A stretch of DNA of 64,000 nt from Yersinia entomophaga (GCF_001656035.1 NZ_CP010029.1:606410-670409), one strand, 5' to 3'; numbered from the stretch's first letter, positions 26,604 to 37,646 are shown. The notes: a model not told the origin generated them from the letters alone. Program-made: numbers and translations.

Positions 26604-26846
26604 ACGGCCTCAATTATGCAAAAAACCAAATCAGCGGTTAATTTAGCAAATATTCGTCGGTATCCCAAAAATGTCTGCGATAAACAGGAAAGTGGCAGTG
26701 GACTGCAAAGATAAACCGCAATGCGCCATTTTTCATCAAGCTGACGATAAATTCGGCTTTCGTTGCCGTGGTGACGGATTTTTGTCCAATTAAACCAAAT
26801 CAGGCTTTACAAGCCAGGTCGCGCTGTTTATAGTGCGCCTCATTGC

Positions 26847-26934
26847 GGAGGGGTGGCCGAGTGGCTGAAGGCAACGGTCTTGAAAACCGTCGACGGGAAA
26901 CCGTTCGAGAGTTCGAATCTCTCCTCCTCCGCCA
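26847..26934 (+). tRNA. serT: tRNA-Ser (anticodon UGA)
   Basis: An 88-nt class II tRNA: acceptor stem GGAGGGG/CTCCTCC with one G-T pair, a long variable arm (CGACGGGAAACCGTTCG), T-loop GTTCGAATC, and encoded GCCA 3' end. The anticodon loop is CTTGAAA at 26879-26885, giving TGA at 26881-26883. Location beside tusE matches E. coli serT. Confidence 0.97.
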
Positions 26935-27072
26935 TTCACTTCTTGGTTATCTCTTGGTTTTACTCTTTATTGACCTCTCTAAAATCCAATATTTCCTGAT
27001 TGAACGTTACGATCTATTTTTACCGTAAACGCGTGTTTGCATTTCATCATTTGTTGTCGCTATGCACAAATA

Positions 27073-27194
27073 TTCCCTTCAAACAGAAGACTGTTTTATT
27101 TGCTTAGCGGATAATCTCGCTATCAATACCTGCAATAAAACATTCACAATAACATTTTCACAATAAAAGAACGCTACTGCCTGTTTGAAGGGAA
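27073..27194. repeat. 122-bp palindromic element with 14-bp terminal inverted repeats
   Basis: TTCCCTTCAAACAG (27073-27086) is the exact reverse complement of CTGTTTGAAGGGAA (27181-27194). Inside, GTTTTATTTGC (27093-27103) nearly complements GCAATAAAAC (27132-27141), and AGCG/CGCT (27106-27109, 27118-27121) pair within it. The interior also has repeated TTCACAATAA units. It has MITE or repetitive-palindrome character and lies between tRNA-Ser and the 3' end of a carbonic anhydrase gene. I recognise no ERIC or REP sequence. Confidence 0.6.
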
Positions 27195-27209
27195 AGCGTC
27201 ATGCGGCTG

Positions 27210-27968
27210 TTATATCTGGATAAAATCGACTGCCCCGCCGTCTAATTGGTACATGGCTCCGATAATCTTGATTTTTCCTTCTTTTTCCAGCTTATTCAAA
27301 ATATCGCTGCGCTCACGAATAGTTTTTATCGTGTTCTCTACGTTAGTTTTCGCTACCGCATCCACGAAAGCGGCGTTATTGCCCGAGCGGTCGCCGCTAT
27401 ATTCTGTTGCCGCAATGGCCGGTTTTATTTGTGCCAGTAACCCGGTTAAATTCCCCAGCTCAACATTATCAATGGCTCCGCGGATAGCACCGCAGGCGGT
27501 ATGCCCCAATACCAGAATCACTTTGGCACCGGCTACAGCACAGGCAAATTCCAGGCTACCGAGGAGATCGTTATTGGCAATGTTGCCGGCGATTCGTCCA
27601 TTAAATGTTTCACCAATTCCGGTATCAAAAACAATTTCAGCCGGAGCGCGGGAGTCAATACAGCTTAATATGACCGCCGAGGGAAATTGCCCACTGGCGC
27701 TGGCGCGTTTTTGCGCTAAATAATCGTGTTGCTGCATTTTTCCGTGTCGGAAACGGATATTACCGTCTTTCAAACCTTGAATAATCTGGTCTGGAGTGAG
27801 TTTATCTCTTTCTTCTTTGGTCAGCGCTGCGGCATAGGTTACTCCGGGGCTGGTTAAACCAATGGCACCGGTGATGCTTAGTGCTGACATGCCAATGGCC
27901 GCTTTTAATAATGAACGTCGTTTATTTGGCGGGCCGTTCTCAGGATCTCTGGTAGGAAGTGATTCCAT
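27210..27968 (-). CDS. Tat-exported beta-class carbonic anhydrase
   Basis: A 252-residue protein. An N-terminal twin-arginine signal (NKRRSLLKAAIGMSALSITG, then a hydrophobic stretch to about residue 47) precedes a beta-carbonic anhydrase domain. Zinc ligands Cys103 (SCIDSR), His156 and Cys159 (GHTACGAIRGA) and the Asp105-Arg107 dyad are present. It interconverts CO2 and bicarbonate, probably in the periplasm. ATG follows GAGGTAAT. It is transcribed away from the LysR regulator gene's start, with that gene upstream on the same strand. Confidence 0.9.
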   Translation of the reverse strand: MESLPTRDPENGPPNKRRSLLKAAIGMSALSITGAIGLTSPGVTYAAALTKEERDKLTPDQIIQGLKDGNIRFRHGKMQQHDYLAQKRASASGQFPSAVILSCIDSRAPAEIVFDTGIGETFNGRIAGNIANNDLLGSLEFACAVAGAKVILVLGHTACGAIRGAIDNVELGNLTGLLAQIKPAIAATEYSGDRSGNNAAFVDAVAKTNVENTIKTIRERSDILNKLEKEGKIKIIGAMYQLDGGAVDFIQI

Positions 27969-28082
27969 TTTTATTACCTCAGGGCGAATAAAAGCAGAGA
28001 AAAAATCAGATGTAACTGTATGTCACCCAGAATGGGCTCCTATAAATGTAGCTCATTATTTGTACGGCGCTGTCATGTCAGT

Positions 28083-28961
28083 TTACTGGCTCATCAATTG
28101 CACAAATTCCCGCGCGGCTTTATTTAGCGACTGATTCTTTAGCCAAACGGCGTGAATCGGTAATTTCAGCTCGTTTTTGGTATTTTTAAAATGCAGTTGT
28201 TTCAAATGTCCTTGTTTTAGTAAGGGTTCGATCAATGAAAAAGGTAGATTGCCCCAACCCAAACCGGCTTCTACCATGCCCAATGCCATAGCCAGCGTGT
28301 CGGTTCGCCAATAGCTGCCTGCAACCAGCGGACGAGTATCGCTGATAGGGTGGCTCATGCTGGCAACGATGATCTGGCGAATGGTGACTAAATCTTCAAT
28401 ATAAAGTGCATCATTGGCATTTTCTGCCGCCCAGTGGCGAGCTGAAATAGTGGCAATCAATGATTCACTGCCCACGTATTGAAATTGTTCCTGCACGTTG
28501 ATGCTTAGCCCGCCGAAGGCCAGCGCCACGCTGACTCTGCCGCAGTGCAACATATGTAACACATCATCCTGCGGCGCGCTGAGCACCTCGATATTCAGCA
28601 GAGGATAACGTTGAGACAGAATTTTCAACGCCGCCAGAACCGGTGTTTTATCCACTTCCGCCGCCATAGCTAAAGCAAACGTGCTTTCCAATCCTTGAGA
28701 TAATTCGACGGCGTGAACCCGTAGCTGCTGAAGCTGCTGAGCGATTATTCGCGCCTGTGGCTCCAGTGCTAATGCCAATGGCGTCGGGATTGGTTCGCGG
28801 GAGCGACGGTCGAACAGCGGAAACCCAAGCTCGGCCTCCATATTAGCAATGCCCATGCTGACCGCTGACGGTACGCGGTGTAAGGCTCTGGCCGCCGCCG
28901 AGAAGGACCCTCGGTCGATAACGGCTAAAAATAACTCGATATTTTCACTGGAAAAATTCAT
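28083..28961 (-). CDS. LysR-family regulator, divergent to PACE efflux gene
   Basis: A 292-residue LysR protein. The N-terminal winged helix (NIELFLAVIDRGSFSAAARALHRVPSAVSMGIANMEAELGFPLFDR) is canonical; the C-terminal part is a periplasmic-binding-protein-like effector domain. GGAGGACGA gives a strong ribosome site. It is divergent from a PACE-family efflux gene with 124 bp between, the same arrangement as the aceR-aceI pair of Acinetobacter, so it probably controls that pump. The ligand is unknown. Confidence 0.88.
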   Translation of the reverse strand: MNFSSENIELFLAVIDRGSFSAAARALHRVPSAVSMGIANMEAELGFPLFDRRSREPIPTPLALALEPQARIIAQQLQQLRVHAVELSQGLESTFALAMAAEVDKTPVLAALKILSQRYPLLNIEVLSAPQDDVLHMLHCGRVSVALAFGGLSINVQEQFQYVGSESLIATISARHWAAENANDALYIEDLVTIRQIIVASMSHPISDTRPLVAGSYWRTDTLAMALGMVEAGLGWGNLPFSLIEPLLKQGHLKQLHFKNTKNELKLPIHAVWLKNQSLNKAAREFVQLMSQ

Positions 28962-29085
28962 TCGTCCTCCTATCAGTAAAACTGATAATAGCTAACTTTT
29001 AATGTCAGTACGAATGACGATATCTTGGCGGCCTTAATCGATGGGCGACGGAGATTGCTCATCAGCGAATAATAATGAGGTGGTT

Positions 29086-29529
29086 ATGCAAGGGTTAAAA
29101 AGAAAGCTGGTGTACGTCACGGCATATGAAATTATTGGGCTGGTGATTTCGGCTTTGGGGTTGGCTTTGCTATCAGGGACTTCGCCGGGAAATACAGGCC
29201 CGCTTTCGGTGATGATTACGACTATCGCGGTGAGTTGGAACTTTGTTTATAACTATATTTTCGAGTTTTGGGAAAGCCGCCAGCTCAGCCGGACGCGCAC
29301 GGTTAAACGGCGGGTGCTGCACGCCATTGGCTTTCAACTGACGCTGGTGGTGTATTTGATTCCGTTAATCGCCTGGTGGATGAACATCAGTTTGCTGGAA
29401 GCTTTCTATCTGGATTTGGCGCTCATTGTGCTAATACCTTGCTATACCTTCATTTTTAACGGGTTGTTTGATCGGATTTTCGGTTTGCCAAGTTCTGCCA
29501 TTTCTATTGAAACGGCCGCGGCAAATTAG
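29086..29529 (+). CDS. PACE-family (AceI-like) efflux transporter
   Basis: A 147-residue membrane protein with four helices as two tandem bacterial transmembrane pair domains. Family motifs are visible: YEIIGLVISA in helix 1 (conserved Glu), SWNFVYNYIFEFWE, RRVLHAIGFQ and YTFIFNGLFDRIFG. Characterised PACE proteins export biocides such as chlorhexidine and short-chain diamines. I prefer ATG 29086 with GAGGTGG upstream over a 15-residue longer form. Confidence 0.87.
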   Translation: MQGLKRKLVYVTAYEIIGLVISALGLALLSGTSPGNTGPLSVMITTIAVSWNFVYNYIFEFWESRQLSRTRTVKRRVLHAIGFQLTLVVYLIPLIAWWMNISLLEAFYLDLALIVLIPCYTFIFNGLFDRIFGLPSSAISIETAAAN

Positions 29530-29635
29530 CCGAATGATATAAAAACCAACGGAGAGAAAAGGGCAGGGTTTGCAAATGACCGCTGGCGACAACAATCACT
29601 GCCAGCGGCGTTAAGATTTTTATCAGATAGAATTG

Positions 29636-29658
29636 GCGGCTGAGAAAATATCAGCCGC
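29636..29658 (-). terminator. Terminator-like hairpin downstream of nhaP2
   Basis: GCGGCTGA (29636-29643), 7-nt loop, TCAGCCGC (29651-29658); read on the minus strand it follows the nhaP2 stop and is succeeded by moderately T-rich sequence. A second hairpin, CCGCTGGC/GCCAGCGG (29580-29608), faces the PACE gene. Confidence 0.5.
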
Positions 29659-29669
29659 TAAAATAACGG

Positions 29670-31397
29670 TCAGGCTTTCTCGGTGATAATTTTTACGCCA
29701 ACTTTAGTGACGCGGTCATTATCCATTTCAGCAATAGTCCAGGTCAGGCCATCCCATTCGATCTGGTCACCGATAACCGGTTCTCCGCCCAATAAATAGA
29801 TCACAAACTGACCCAAGGTTTGCTGGCCATCAATTCCGTCTTCCAGATTTAATCCATAAATATTAGAGATATCATTGAGTCGTGCATCAGCTTCCAAAAT
29901 GAAGTCACCGAAGAAGCGCTCATCCAGAGTGATAGTAGGCGATTGGCTAAATAACTTACCCAGCGCTGGCAAATCGTGTTCCTGACCGATTACACACAGA
30001 ATATCGCCTTCTTTCAGTCGGGTGCTACCGGTTGGGTGCAGTAAGTCTTTACCGCGAAATAACGCTGCAATTCGAGTGCCCCGCGGCATTTTCAGATCGC
30101 GCAGCGCCGCACCAATGCACCATTTTTCCGAGCTAAGCTGATAGATGAACTGTTCCCATTGACGGTTCATATCAATATCTAGCCCGACGCGGGAAATCGG
30201 TGCCAGAGCTGGGGGAACCACCAGTTTGGTTTTCCTGGCCGCAAAGGACAAACTGGTGCCTTGTAATAGCAAAGAAACCAGCACCACAAAGAAAGCGACG
30301 TTAAAGAATAAATGGGCGTTTGGCAGGCCAGCCATCATTGGGAATACCGCTAAAATCACCGGCACAGCACCGCGCAGACCTACCCAAGAGATAAAAATAC
30401 GTTCACGTAGGTTAAAGCTACGGAAAGGCAGCAGCCCGATAAATACCGACAGCGGGCGAGCGAACAAAATCATCCACAGGGATAAAATCAGCGCCGGAAT
30501 GGCGATCGGCAGTAAATCACTCGGATTGAGCAGTAGCCCCAATACCAGGAACATCCCAATCTGACTGAGCCACGCTAGACCGTCAAAGGTTTGCAAGATC
30601 CCGGAACGGTTGCGGATAGGGCGGTTGCCCAGCATCAGCCCACACAGGTAAACGGCCAGAATGCCGCTGCCATTTAGCGCAGTGGTTAACGCAAAAATCA
30701 TGATACCGCCGCTGACGGCCAGTAGCGGATATAGACCGTTGGCTAACTCAATGCGGTTAATCAGCAGCAGCAGCAGACTACCGCCCAGCAGGCCCAGGAT
30801 AATGCCCAGCCCGAACTGTTGCAGTAAATGTATGATGAACATCCAGCTTAGGCTGGTTTCGCCGGCGGAAATCATCGCTATCAGCGTGATGGTCAGGAAG
30901 ACCGCCATAGGATCGTTGCTGCCAGATTCGATCTCCAGCGTAGCGCTGACGCGTTCGTTTAACCCTTTTCCCCCTAATAGTGAGAAAACGGCCGCTGCGT
31001 CGGTAGAACCTATAATTGCGCCAATTAACATCCCCTGGATGATATCCAGATCAAATAGCCAGGCCGCGGCCAGACCGGTTAATCCCGCGGTAATCATCAC
31101 TCCAACGGTCGCTAAAGATAACGCTGGCCATAAAGCTACGCGGAATGATGAAGCTCGGGTGCGCATCCCGCCGTCCAGCAAAATCACCGCTAGCGCCAAG
31201 TTACTGACCAGATAGGCGGCCGGATAATTATCAAAAGGAATACCGCCGATACCGTCACCGCCGGCCAGCATGCCGATGGCGAGGAAGATAACTAAAATCG
31301 GGATACCTAAACGGGATGAGAGTGAACTGAGTAAGATACTTGCGCCCACCAGTACTGCGCCGATTAAAAAGAGACTGTTAATAGTGGTCGCGTCCAC
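29670..31397 (-). CDS. nhaP2: K+/H+ antiporter NhaP2 (CvrA)
   Basis: A 575-residue CPA1-type antiporter. About 12-13 transmembrane segments fill residues 5-390 with the conserved [14 protein letters not shown] and [13 protein letters not shown] motifs, followed by a cytoplasmic TrkA-C-like domain ([18 protein letters not shown]... [16 protein letters not shown]) and a CorC/HlyC-like C-terminal domain. It expels K+ to help volume regulation at low osmolarity. The start is GTG 31397 behind AGGAGATC. It is closely similar to E. coli CvrA. Confidence 0.94.
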   Translation of the reverse strand: MDATTINSLFLIGAVLVGASILLSSLSSRLGIPILVIFLAIGMLAGGDGIGGIPFDNYPAAYLVSNLALAVILLDGGMRTRASSFRVALWPALSLATVGVMITAGLTGLAAAWLFDLDIIQGMLIGAIIGSTDAAAVFSLLGGKGLNERVSATLEIESGSNDPMAVFLTITLIAMISAGETSLSWMFIIHLLQQFGLGIILGLLGGSLLLLLINRIELANGLYPLLAVSGGIMIFALTTALNGSGILAVYLCGLMLGNRPIRNRSGILQTFDGLAWLSQIGMFLVLGLLLNPSDLLPIAIPALILSLWMILFARPLSVFIGLLPFRSFNLRERIFISWVGLRGAVPVILAVFPMMAGLPNAHLFFNVAFFVVLVSLLLQGTSLSFAARKTKLVVPPALAPISRVGLDIDMNRQWEQFIYQLSSEKWCIGAALRDLKMPRGTRIAALFRGKDLLHPTGSTRLKEGDILCVIGQEHDLPALGKLFSQSPTITLDERFFGDFILEADARLNDISNIYGLNLEDGIDGQQTLGQFVIYLLGGEPVIGDQIEWDGLTWTIAEMDNDRVTKVGVKIITEKA

Positions 31398-31660
31398 GGT
31401 GGGGGATCTCCTGGTTTATGCATAAATGGCGGGTTATGGATGAAACAAGTTAATTATACACAGAAAAGCGCAGTTAAAAGCTAAGATATGACCTAATTCA
31501 AGGTGTTAAATTTGTATTTTTGAACTATCTCTCTGGCCCAATCGGGAAAAAAAAGTGTTTTATCCCATTGAGGAAGAATTAAGCGGAGCTGAGCGAGGAA
31601 ATCAGGAGCAGAAGCGGCTCACCCGTGCCGATGGTGCAGCGGGTGAGCACAGGCAAAGCG

Positions 31661-31906
31661 TTATGCCCGATCGAGGGTGACCAGAGTGCGTTTGACTAAT
31701 TCGGTCACTATGGCGCGTTCGGGGTTCGGCACTTCTGAAAAGGTCAGTTGTGAAAGCTCATTGACCAACACGCTGCGATCTTTTCCGTTAATGGAGCCGT
31801 CCAACGCGCTGCTGAGTCGATTGACCAAGGCAAAAAGGGTGGAAAACTCGGCGCTGATATCGGCATCATTCGTCAGGTTTTTCCCGGTAGTGTCTGGTGT
31901 ACTCAT
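31661..31906 (-). CDS. Small conserved-looking protein, function unknown
   Basis: An 81-residue soluble acidic protein with a hydrophilic N-terminus (STPDTTGKNLTND) and two probable helices (FSTLFALVNRLSSALDG and AIVTELVKRTLVTLDRA). The MSTPD start faintly recalls YecF/DUF2594 proteins, but I cannot assign it. AGAGGATT is placed well for ATG 31906; an overlapping GTG two codons or fewer upstream (31909) is less likely. Confidence 0.6.
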   Translation of the reverse strand: MSTPDTTGKNLTNDADISAEFSTLFALVNRLSSALDGSINGKDRSVLVNELSQLTFSEVPNPERAIVTELVKRTLVTLDRA

Positions 31907-32074
31907 CACAAATCCTCTGTCATATCACTGCGAGCGAAGCTTATCCCAATGATTGTTGCTCGGTAAGAATGCCCGATTAACGGGCATACAGTGAGGTGTT
32001 GCTGCCCCATCTTGTTTTGCAAGGGGTAGACAGTGTAATGGTTTTAAGTGGTTAACGATATTGCCACAACCATA

Positions 32075-33239
32075 TTACTTGGTAATAACATTATGCTGTG
32101 AGGAAACAGTGCTGGCTGTTTTACCGGAAAACAAGAATTTTAGCAGCGGAATACGTAGATGAATTTCGTACAGCAAAAAGGCGACAGGGCAGACAAACAG
32201 CAGGCCCACTAGGAAGCCCAAAGCGTTATTCTGAATATGCGGCGCGATAAGAGCGCCGTAGATCAAGGTTAACGGATGATGCACCAAATAAATGAACAAC
32301 GACGCGTTAACCAGATAGGTAATGCCGGACGATGAGGCGTTAAGCAGACGATAACCCAAAGAAAACACCACGTTAGTCATGGTGATCCCCATCAGCGCTT
32401 TGATAAGGATATCCAGCTCGAAGGAAAAATAATCCGGGTTAAACACTTGTTGATTAATACAATAGGCAGCCAATAGGACAACGGAAGCGATTAATGCCAT
32501 CGGTGAAAACTTTAGAAACACTTCTTTTAGCCAAAGGTATTTAAAAGTCATGGCCCCGAGAATAAAGAAAGGCGCATAAAACAGCGTTTCCATAACCACA
32601 AAATTAAAAACACTATTAAAGAGTAATTCTGGGGAGAGTATAAATATTATTCTACGAACCACAGAATATAATAAATAGAAGAGAAAGAAAAACAGTGAGA
32701 TTCTTCCTAAACTATTCAATTTATTAATCCTACCGTTAAGTGATTGGTTGATATTTTTAATCTTATTGAACAGGTAAAGGCCAGCTAAGGTCAGTAATGC
32801 CAAAGTTAACAAAAACCAGAGGTGGGAAACGCCTTCCCAAATAGCAATATTTATTTTTTGATAAAGTGTAAAAGAATTCCACTCCTGTAATTTATTTGTA
32901 TAGTGTTTAAGCAAAAAAAAATTGCGGCAGGGTAATCAATGGAATGGCGGTGATTAATGGAATAGCCACGCGTTCTAGGCGAACTTTCAGCCAGCGCCGC
33001 CGCTCATAGCGCTGATACAGCATAAAAGAGAAGTAACCGGAGATAACGAAGAACACCTGCATGCGAAAGGCGTGGATAAAGTCATTCAGCAAGGTTAGAG
33101 ACGGCGACGAGATACTGCTGTTTACTGCCCAATGGTGGCTGGAGTAAATCAGCGAAAGATGAAAAGGAATCCCCAGTAACATCAAATAGGCGCGAATAGC
33201 GTCCAGGAAATATTCTCGTTGTTTAGTACTTTTCTTCAT
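32075..33239 (-). pseudogene. opgC: OpgC glucan succinyltransferase, frameshifted at a 9-nt homopolymer
   Basis: The first 107-110 codons (start 33239, [26 protein letters not shown]) end at a stop after LPQFFFA. The rest (32075-32914) continues in another frame from the corresponding point ([12 protein letters not shown]) to the end (LLKFLFSGKTA). Joined, they give about 388 residues, as OpgC (385 in E. coli), an acyltransferase-3 membrane protein that adds succinyl groups to periplasmic glucans. The junction is T9 in the coding strand (plus strand A9, 32913-32921); T8 would restore the frame. It may be phase variation, transcriptional slippage, a recent mutation or a sequencing error. It is divergent from opgGH as in E. 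coli. Confidence 0.88.
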
Positions 33240-33495
33240 AGATATTCGCTAGTTGTTATAATTGAGAGAATAACGCGCTTATTTTATCGGCACTGGATAA
33301 GGCGGAATGTAAAACCCTACTATAAGGTTTATTATTTTTCCATAGCCTATTGCAATGAGGCTTGCTAGGCTTAATGATTAGTTCGTCGTTTAAACAATAG
33401 CCATAAACATGAAATCAGGATTTATCATATTGTCGCCAGACAGGATAATCCATTAAAATGGATTTAAGAATTTAATTACCCGTAAAGGGGGAATT

Positions 33496-35064
33496 GTGCC
33501 AGTTAATATTTTATCGAAAGGCCAGAGTGTGAATCGCGCTAAATGGCTGAGTGTTGCTATTTTGTTATCTTTATTCTCTTGTTCGGTTTCAGCTTTTACT
33601 TTGGATGACGTGGCAAAAAAAGCCCAGAATCTGGCGGATAAAAGTTTTGATGCTCCCAAGAGTAACCTTCCTTCGCAATTTCGCGAGATGAAATTCGCCG
33701 ATTATCAGCAAATTCAGTTCAATCACGATAAATCCTATTGGAATAAGCTGAAAACACCTTTTAAGTTAGAGTTTTATCATCAGGGCATGTACTTCGATAC
33801 GCCGGTGCAAATCAATGAGATTACCGCCAAAAGCGTCACACCGATTAAGTACAGTCCGGATTACTTTAATTTTGGTTCGGTAAAACACGATCCTGACTCG
33901 GTGAAAAACCTCGGTTTTGCAGGTTTCAAAGTGCTTTATCCACTGAATAAAGCCGATAAAAATGACGAAGTCATGAGTCTGTTGGGTGCCAGCTATTTCC
34001 GGGTGATTGGGAAAGGGCAGGTTTATGGCCTGTCTGCACGCGGGTTGGCGATTGATACCGCTTTGTCATCCGGTGAGGAATTCCCTCGTTTTCGCGAGTT
34101 CTGGATTGAACGACCTAAGCCTAACGACAAACATTTGGTGATTTACGCGCTGCTGGATTCCCCGCGCGCTACCGGTGCTTACCGTTTTACCGTTTATCCG
34201 GGCCGAGATACCACAATCGATGTGCAGGCTAAGGTATTCCTGCGCGACAAAGTCGCCAAACTGGGCATTGCACCACTCACCAGCATGTTCCTGTTCGGGC
34301 CGAGTCAGCCTTCTAAGGTATTGAATTACCGTCCGGCGCTGCATGATTCCAACGGCTTATCTATTCACGCGGGCAATGGTGAATGGATCTGGCGTCCGCT
34401 GAATAATCCAAAACATCTGTCTATCAGCACCTATACCGTTGAAAATCCGAAGGGGTTTGGTTTATTGCAGCGTGGCCGCGCTTTCTCTCAATATGAAGAT
34501 TTGGACGACCGCTACGATCTGCGCCCAAGTGCCTGGGTAGAACCGCGGGGCGATTGGGGGAAAGGCAAAGTCGAGCTGGTGGAAATCCCAACTGCGGATG
34601 AAACCAACGACAATATTGTGGCGTTCTGGACGCCGGACGTACTGCCCGATGCTAAGCATTCGCTGGATCTTAATTACCGTCTGCACTTTACCCGCGATGA
34701 AGACAAACTGCATTCTGACAACGTGGGTTATGTCAAACAGACCCTACGTTCTACCGGTGATGTGAAACAGTCGAATTTGATTCGCGAACCGGACGGCAGC
34801 GTGGCTTTCCTGGTTGATTTTATCGGGCCGGTATTAAGCTCCTTAGATCCGAATATGCCGCTGGCTTCTCAGGTCAGCGTTGGCGATAACGGTGAGCTGC
34901 TGGAAAACAGCGTACGTTATAACCCGGAAACCAAAGGCTGGCGCTTGACGCTGCGGGTCAAAGTAAAAGATGAGAAGAAACCGATCGAAATGCGCGCAGC
35001 GCTGGTCAACGGCGACAAAACCCTGACAGAAACCTGGAGCTATCAGCTACCTGCCGATGAATAA
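33496..35064 (+). CDS. opgG: Periplasmic glucan biosynthesis protein OpgG
   Basis: A 522-residue periplasmic protein (E. coli 511). A signal peptide is centred on [21 protein letters not shown]; the mature part is very close to E. coli OpgG throughout ([52 protein letters not shown]). It acts with OpgH in branching of osmoregulated periplasmic glucans. GTG 33496 has AGGGGG upstream; a second GTG at 33529 would give a more typical signal peptide length. opgH overlaps by 8 bp. Confidence 0.95.
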   Translation: MPVNILSKGQSVNRAKWLSVAILLSLFSCSVSAFTLDDVAKKAQNLADKSFDAPKSNLPSQFREMKFADYQQIQFNHDKSYWNKLKTPFKLEFYHQGMYFDTPVQINEITAKSVTPIKYSPDYFNFGSVKHDPDSVKNLGFAGFKVLYPLNKADKNDEVMSLLGASYFRVIGKGQVYGLSARGLAIDTALSSGEEFPRFREFWIERPKPNDKHLVIYALLDSPRATGAYRFTVYPGRDTTIDVQAKVFLRDKVAKLGIAPLTSMFLFGPSQPSKVLNYRPALHDSNGLSIHAGNGEWIWRPLNNPKHLSISTYTVENPKGFGLLQRGRAFSQYEDLDDRYDLRPSAWVEPRGDWGKGKVELVEIPTADETNDNIVAFWTPDVLPDAKHSLDLNYRLHFTRDEDKLHSDNVGYVKQTLRSTGDVKQSNLIREPDGSVAFLVDFIGPVLSSLDPNMPLASQVSVGDNGELLENSVRYNPETKGWRLTLRVKVKDEKKPIEMRAALVNGDKTLTETWSYQLPADE

Positions 35065-37618
35065 GTCAACTCAGAGTCCATTACAGGATTACCTCGCCGC
35101 CTTGCCCCTGACTGTTGAGCAGCAGAAGGCATTGCGGGCGGCGTTGCCTGATAACGATAAAGACGCGCTGGCCCAGTTGCATCACCAACTGGCGGCGGGT
35201 CAGCCGGAACCGCACGGCGCGGCGGATAACGATGCCGCACTGTCGTCGGTTAAGGCTCGCCTGTTGGCTGGCTGGCCAGATGCATTGCAGGGCGGTAAAA
35301 AACTGTCCGTGGATGCAGAAGGGCGTACTGTTATTAGCGCCACGCCGCCGATCGTGCGCTCGCGCATGTTCCCGGAGGCCTGGCGCACCAATCCGGTGGC
35401 ACGCTTTTGGGATTCGTTGCTCGGTCGCACCACGGTTTCACGTTCGGCTACGCCGGAACAGGCAGACGCCGAGCGGAAATGGCGCGCGGTGGGTTCAATC
35501 CGTCGTTATATCCTGCTGGCGCTGATATTGGTACAAACCAGTATTGCCACCGTGTATATGAAAAGTATCTTGCCTTACCAGGGCTGGGCGCTGATCGACC
35601 CGATCGAAATCTGGAATCAAAACTGGCAACAATCGGTGATGCAGCTGCTGCCTTACCTGTTGCAAACCGGCATTCTGATTCTGTTTGCCGTCTTGTTCTG
35701 CTGGGTTTCGGCCGGTTTCTGGACCGCTCTGATGGGCTTCCTGCAGCTGCTTATTGGCAAGGATAAATACAGCATCTCTGCCAGCGTAGTGGGCAATGAA
35801 CCGCTGAATCCATCCCATCGTACAGCGTTGATCATGCCGATTTGTAATGAAGACGTAGAGCGGGTTTTCGCGGGTTTGCGAGCGACTTACGAATCGGTGG
35901 CGGCGACCGGGCAATTGGAACATTTCGATATTTACGTATTAAGTGACAGCTACGATCCGGATATCTGCGTGGCCGAACAAAAAGCTTGGCTGGAGCTGTG
36001 CCGGGATGTCGATGGCCACGGCAAGATTTTCTATCGTCGCCGTCGCCGTCGGGTGAAACGGAAAAGTGGCAATATCGATGATTTCTGCCGTCGCTGGGGT
36101 GGTCAGTATAGCTATATGGTGATTCTGGACGCCGATAGCGTAATGAGCGGTGAGTGCCTGACGGGGCTGGTTCGTCTGATGGAAGCTAACCCTAACGCCG
36201 GTATTATTCAGTCTGCGCCAAAAGCCTCTGGCATGGATACGCTGTATGCGCGGGTGCAACAATTTGCGACTCGGGTTTATGGCCCGCTGTTTACCGCCGG
36301 CCTGCATTACTGGCAACTGGGGGAATCGCACTATTGGGGCCATAACGCCATTATCCGTGTGAAACCCTTTATCGAGCATTGTGCCTTGGCACCGTTGCCG
36401 GGGGAAGGTTCGTTCGCAGGTTCCATCTTGTCCCATGACTTCGTTGAGGCCGCTTTAATGCGTCGGGCTGGTTGGGGCGTGTGGATCGCTTACGATTTGC
36501 CGGGTAGCTATGAAGAGTTACCGCCCAATCTGCTGGACGAGCTAAAGCGCGATCGGCGTTGGTGCCACGGTAACCTGATGAACTTCCGCCTGTTTCTGGT
36601 GAAAGGTATGCATCCGGTACACCGGGCGGTATTCCTGACCGGCGTGATGTCTTATCTGTCTGCGCCGCTGTGGTTTATGTTTTTGGTTCTGTCCACTGCG
36701 TTACAGGTGGTGCATACCCTAATGGAGCCGCAGTATTTCTTACAGCCGCGCCAACTGTTCCCCGTGTGGCCACAATGGCGGCCTGAGCTGGCGATTGGCC
36801 TGTTCTCTACCACTTTGGTATTGCTGTTCCTGCCGAAATTGCTGAGCATCATTCTGATTTGGGCCAAAGGGGCGAAAGAATACGGTGGCAACATTCGGCT
36901 GCTGTTTTCGATGCTATTGGAAATGCTGTTCTCGGTGCTGCTGGCTCCGGTCCGTATGCTGTTCCATACGGTATTTGTGGTCAGCGCTTTTCTCGGCTGG
37001 TCGGTTCAGTGGAATTCACCGCAGCGGGACGATGACGCCACGCCGTGGAGCGAAGCGCTGGTGCGTCATGGGCCGCAGCTGTTGTTGGGGCTGATTTGGG
37101 CCGGTGGTGTGGCTTGGCTGGATCTTCGTTTCCTGTGGTGGCTGTCGCCGATTGTGTTCTCGCTGATTCTGTCGCCGGTGGTTTCTGTGCTGTCTAGCCG
37201 CAGAACGCTGGGTATGGCCAGTAAGCGTGCCAAACTGTTCCTGATACCCGAGGAATATAATCCGCCGCGTGAATTGGTCGCGACCGAGGAATATCTTCAG
37301 CTTAACCGCCAGCGAGCTTTGGCCGACGGCTTCCTGCACGCGGTAATGAATCCGTCTTATAACGCACTGGCAAGCGCAATGGCTACGGCGCGTCATCGGG
37401 CGAAAGAGATTATCGAGCACGGGCGAGAGTTACAGGTGAATCAGGCGTTGAGTCAGGGGCCAGCGAAGCTTGGGAAGCTGCAACGTTTGGAGCTGTTGAG
37501 CGATCCGGTCATGATTGCCCGTCTGCACCAGAAGATTTGGCAGCAGCCAGAGGCTTACGCACAGTGGGCTGATTTTTATCAGCACCTGCCGCGTAACCCG
37601 CAGGCCATGCCGAGCTAA
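35057..37618 (+). CDS. opgH: Glucans biosynthesis glucosyltransferase OpgH
   Basis: An 853-residue inner-membrane GT2 enzyme that builds the beta-1,2-glucan backbone from UDP-glucose. A cytoplasmic N-terminal region (about 130 residues) precedes the first helices. The catalytic domain has [24 protein letters not shown] (DxD), and RRWCHGN as the (Q/R)xxRW-type motif, and several C-terminal helices follow. The N-terminal part of E. coli OpgH also inhibits FtsZ in rich medium. The start ATG 35057 lies inside opgG, which implies coupling. Confidence 0.96.
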   Translation: MNKSTQSPLQDYLAALPLTVEQQKALRAALPDNDKDALAQLHHQLAAGQPEPHGAADNDAALSSVKARLLAGWPDALQGGKKLSVDAEGRTVISATPPIVRSRMFPEAWRTNPVARFWDSLLGRTTVSRSATPEQADAERKWRAVGSIRRYILLALILVQTSIATVYMKSILPYQGWALIDPIEIWNQNWQQSVMQLLPYLLQTGILILFAVLFCWVSAGFWTALMGFLQLLIGKDKYSISASVVGNEPLNPSHRTALIMPICNEDVERVFAGLRATYESVAATGQLEHFDIYVLSDSYDPDICVAEQKAWLELCRDVDGHGKIFYRRRRRRVKRKSGNIDDFCRRWGGQYSYMVILDADSVMSGECLTGLVRLMEANPNAGIIQSAPKASGMDTLYARVQQFATRVYGPLFTAGLHYWQLGESHYWGHNAIIRVKPFIEHCALAPLPGEGSFAGSILSHDFVEAALMRRAGWGVWIAYDLPGSYEELPPNLLDELKRDRRWCHGNLMNFRLFLVKGMHPVHRAVFLTGVMSYLSAPLWFMFLVLSTALQVVHTLMEPQYFLQPRQLFPVWPQWRPELAIGLFSTTLVLLFLPKLLSIILIWAKGAKEYGGNIRLLFSMLLEMLFSVLLAPVRMLFHTVFVVSAFLGWSVQWNSPQRDDDATPWSEALVRHGPQLLLGLIWAGGVAWLDLRFLWWLSPIVFSLILSPVVSVLSSRRTLGMASKRAKLFLIPEEYNPPRELVATEEYLQLNRQRALADGFLHAVMNPSYNALASAMATARHRAKEIIEHGRELQVNQALSQGPAKLGKLQRLELLSDPVMIARLHQKIWQQPEAYAQWADFYQHLPRNPQAMPS

Positions 37619-37646
37619 TCCTGCGGAATATCTATAAGTTATAATA

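Noticed and set aside
27073..27194. ERIC element
   Set aside because: Length is near 127 bp, but the terminal and central sequences do not match ERIC as I know it.
32075..33239. Two separate acyltransferase genes in the opgC interval
   Set aside because: The pieces are collinear halves of one OpgC joined at a homopolymer run, so a frameshifted single gene is simpler.
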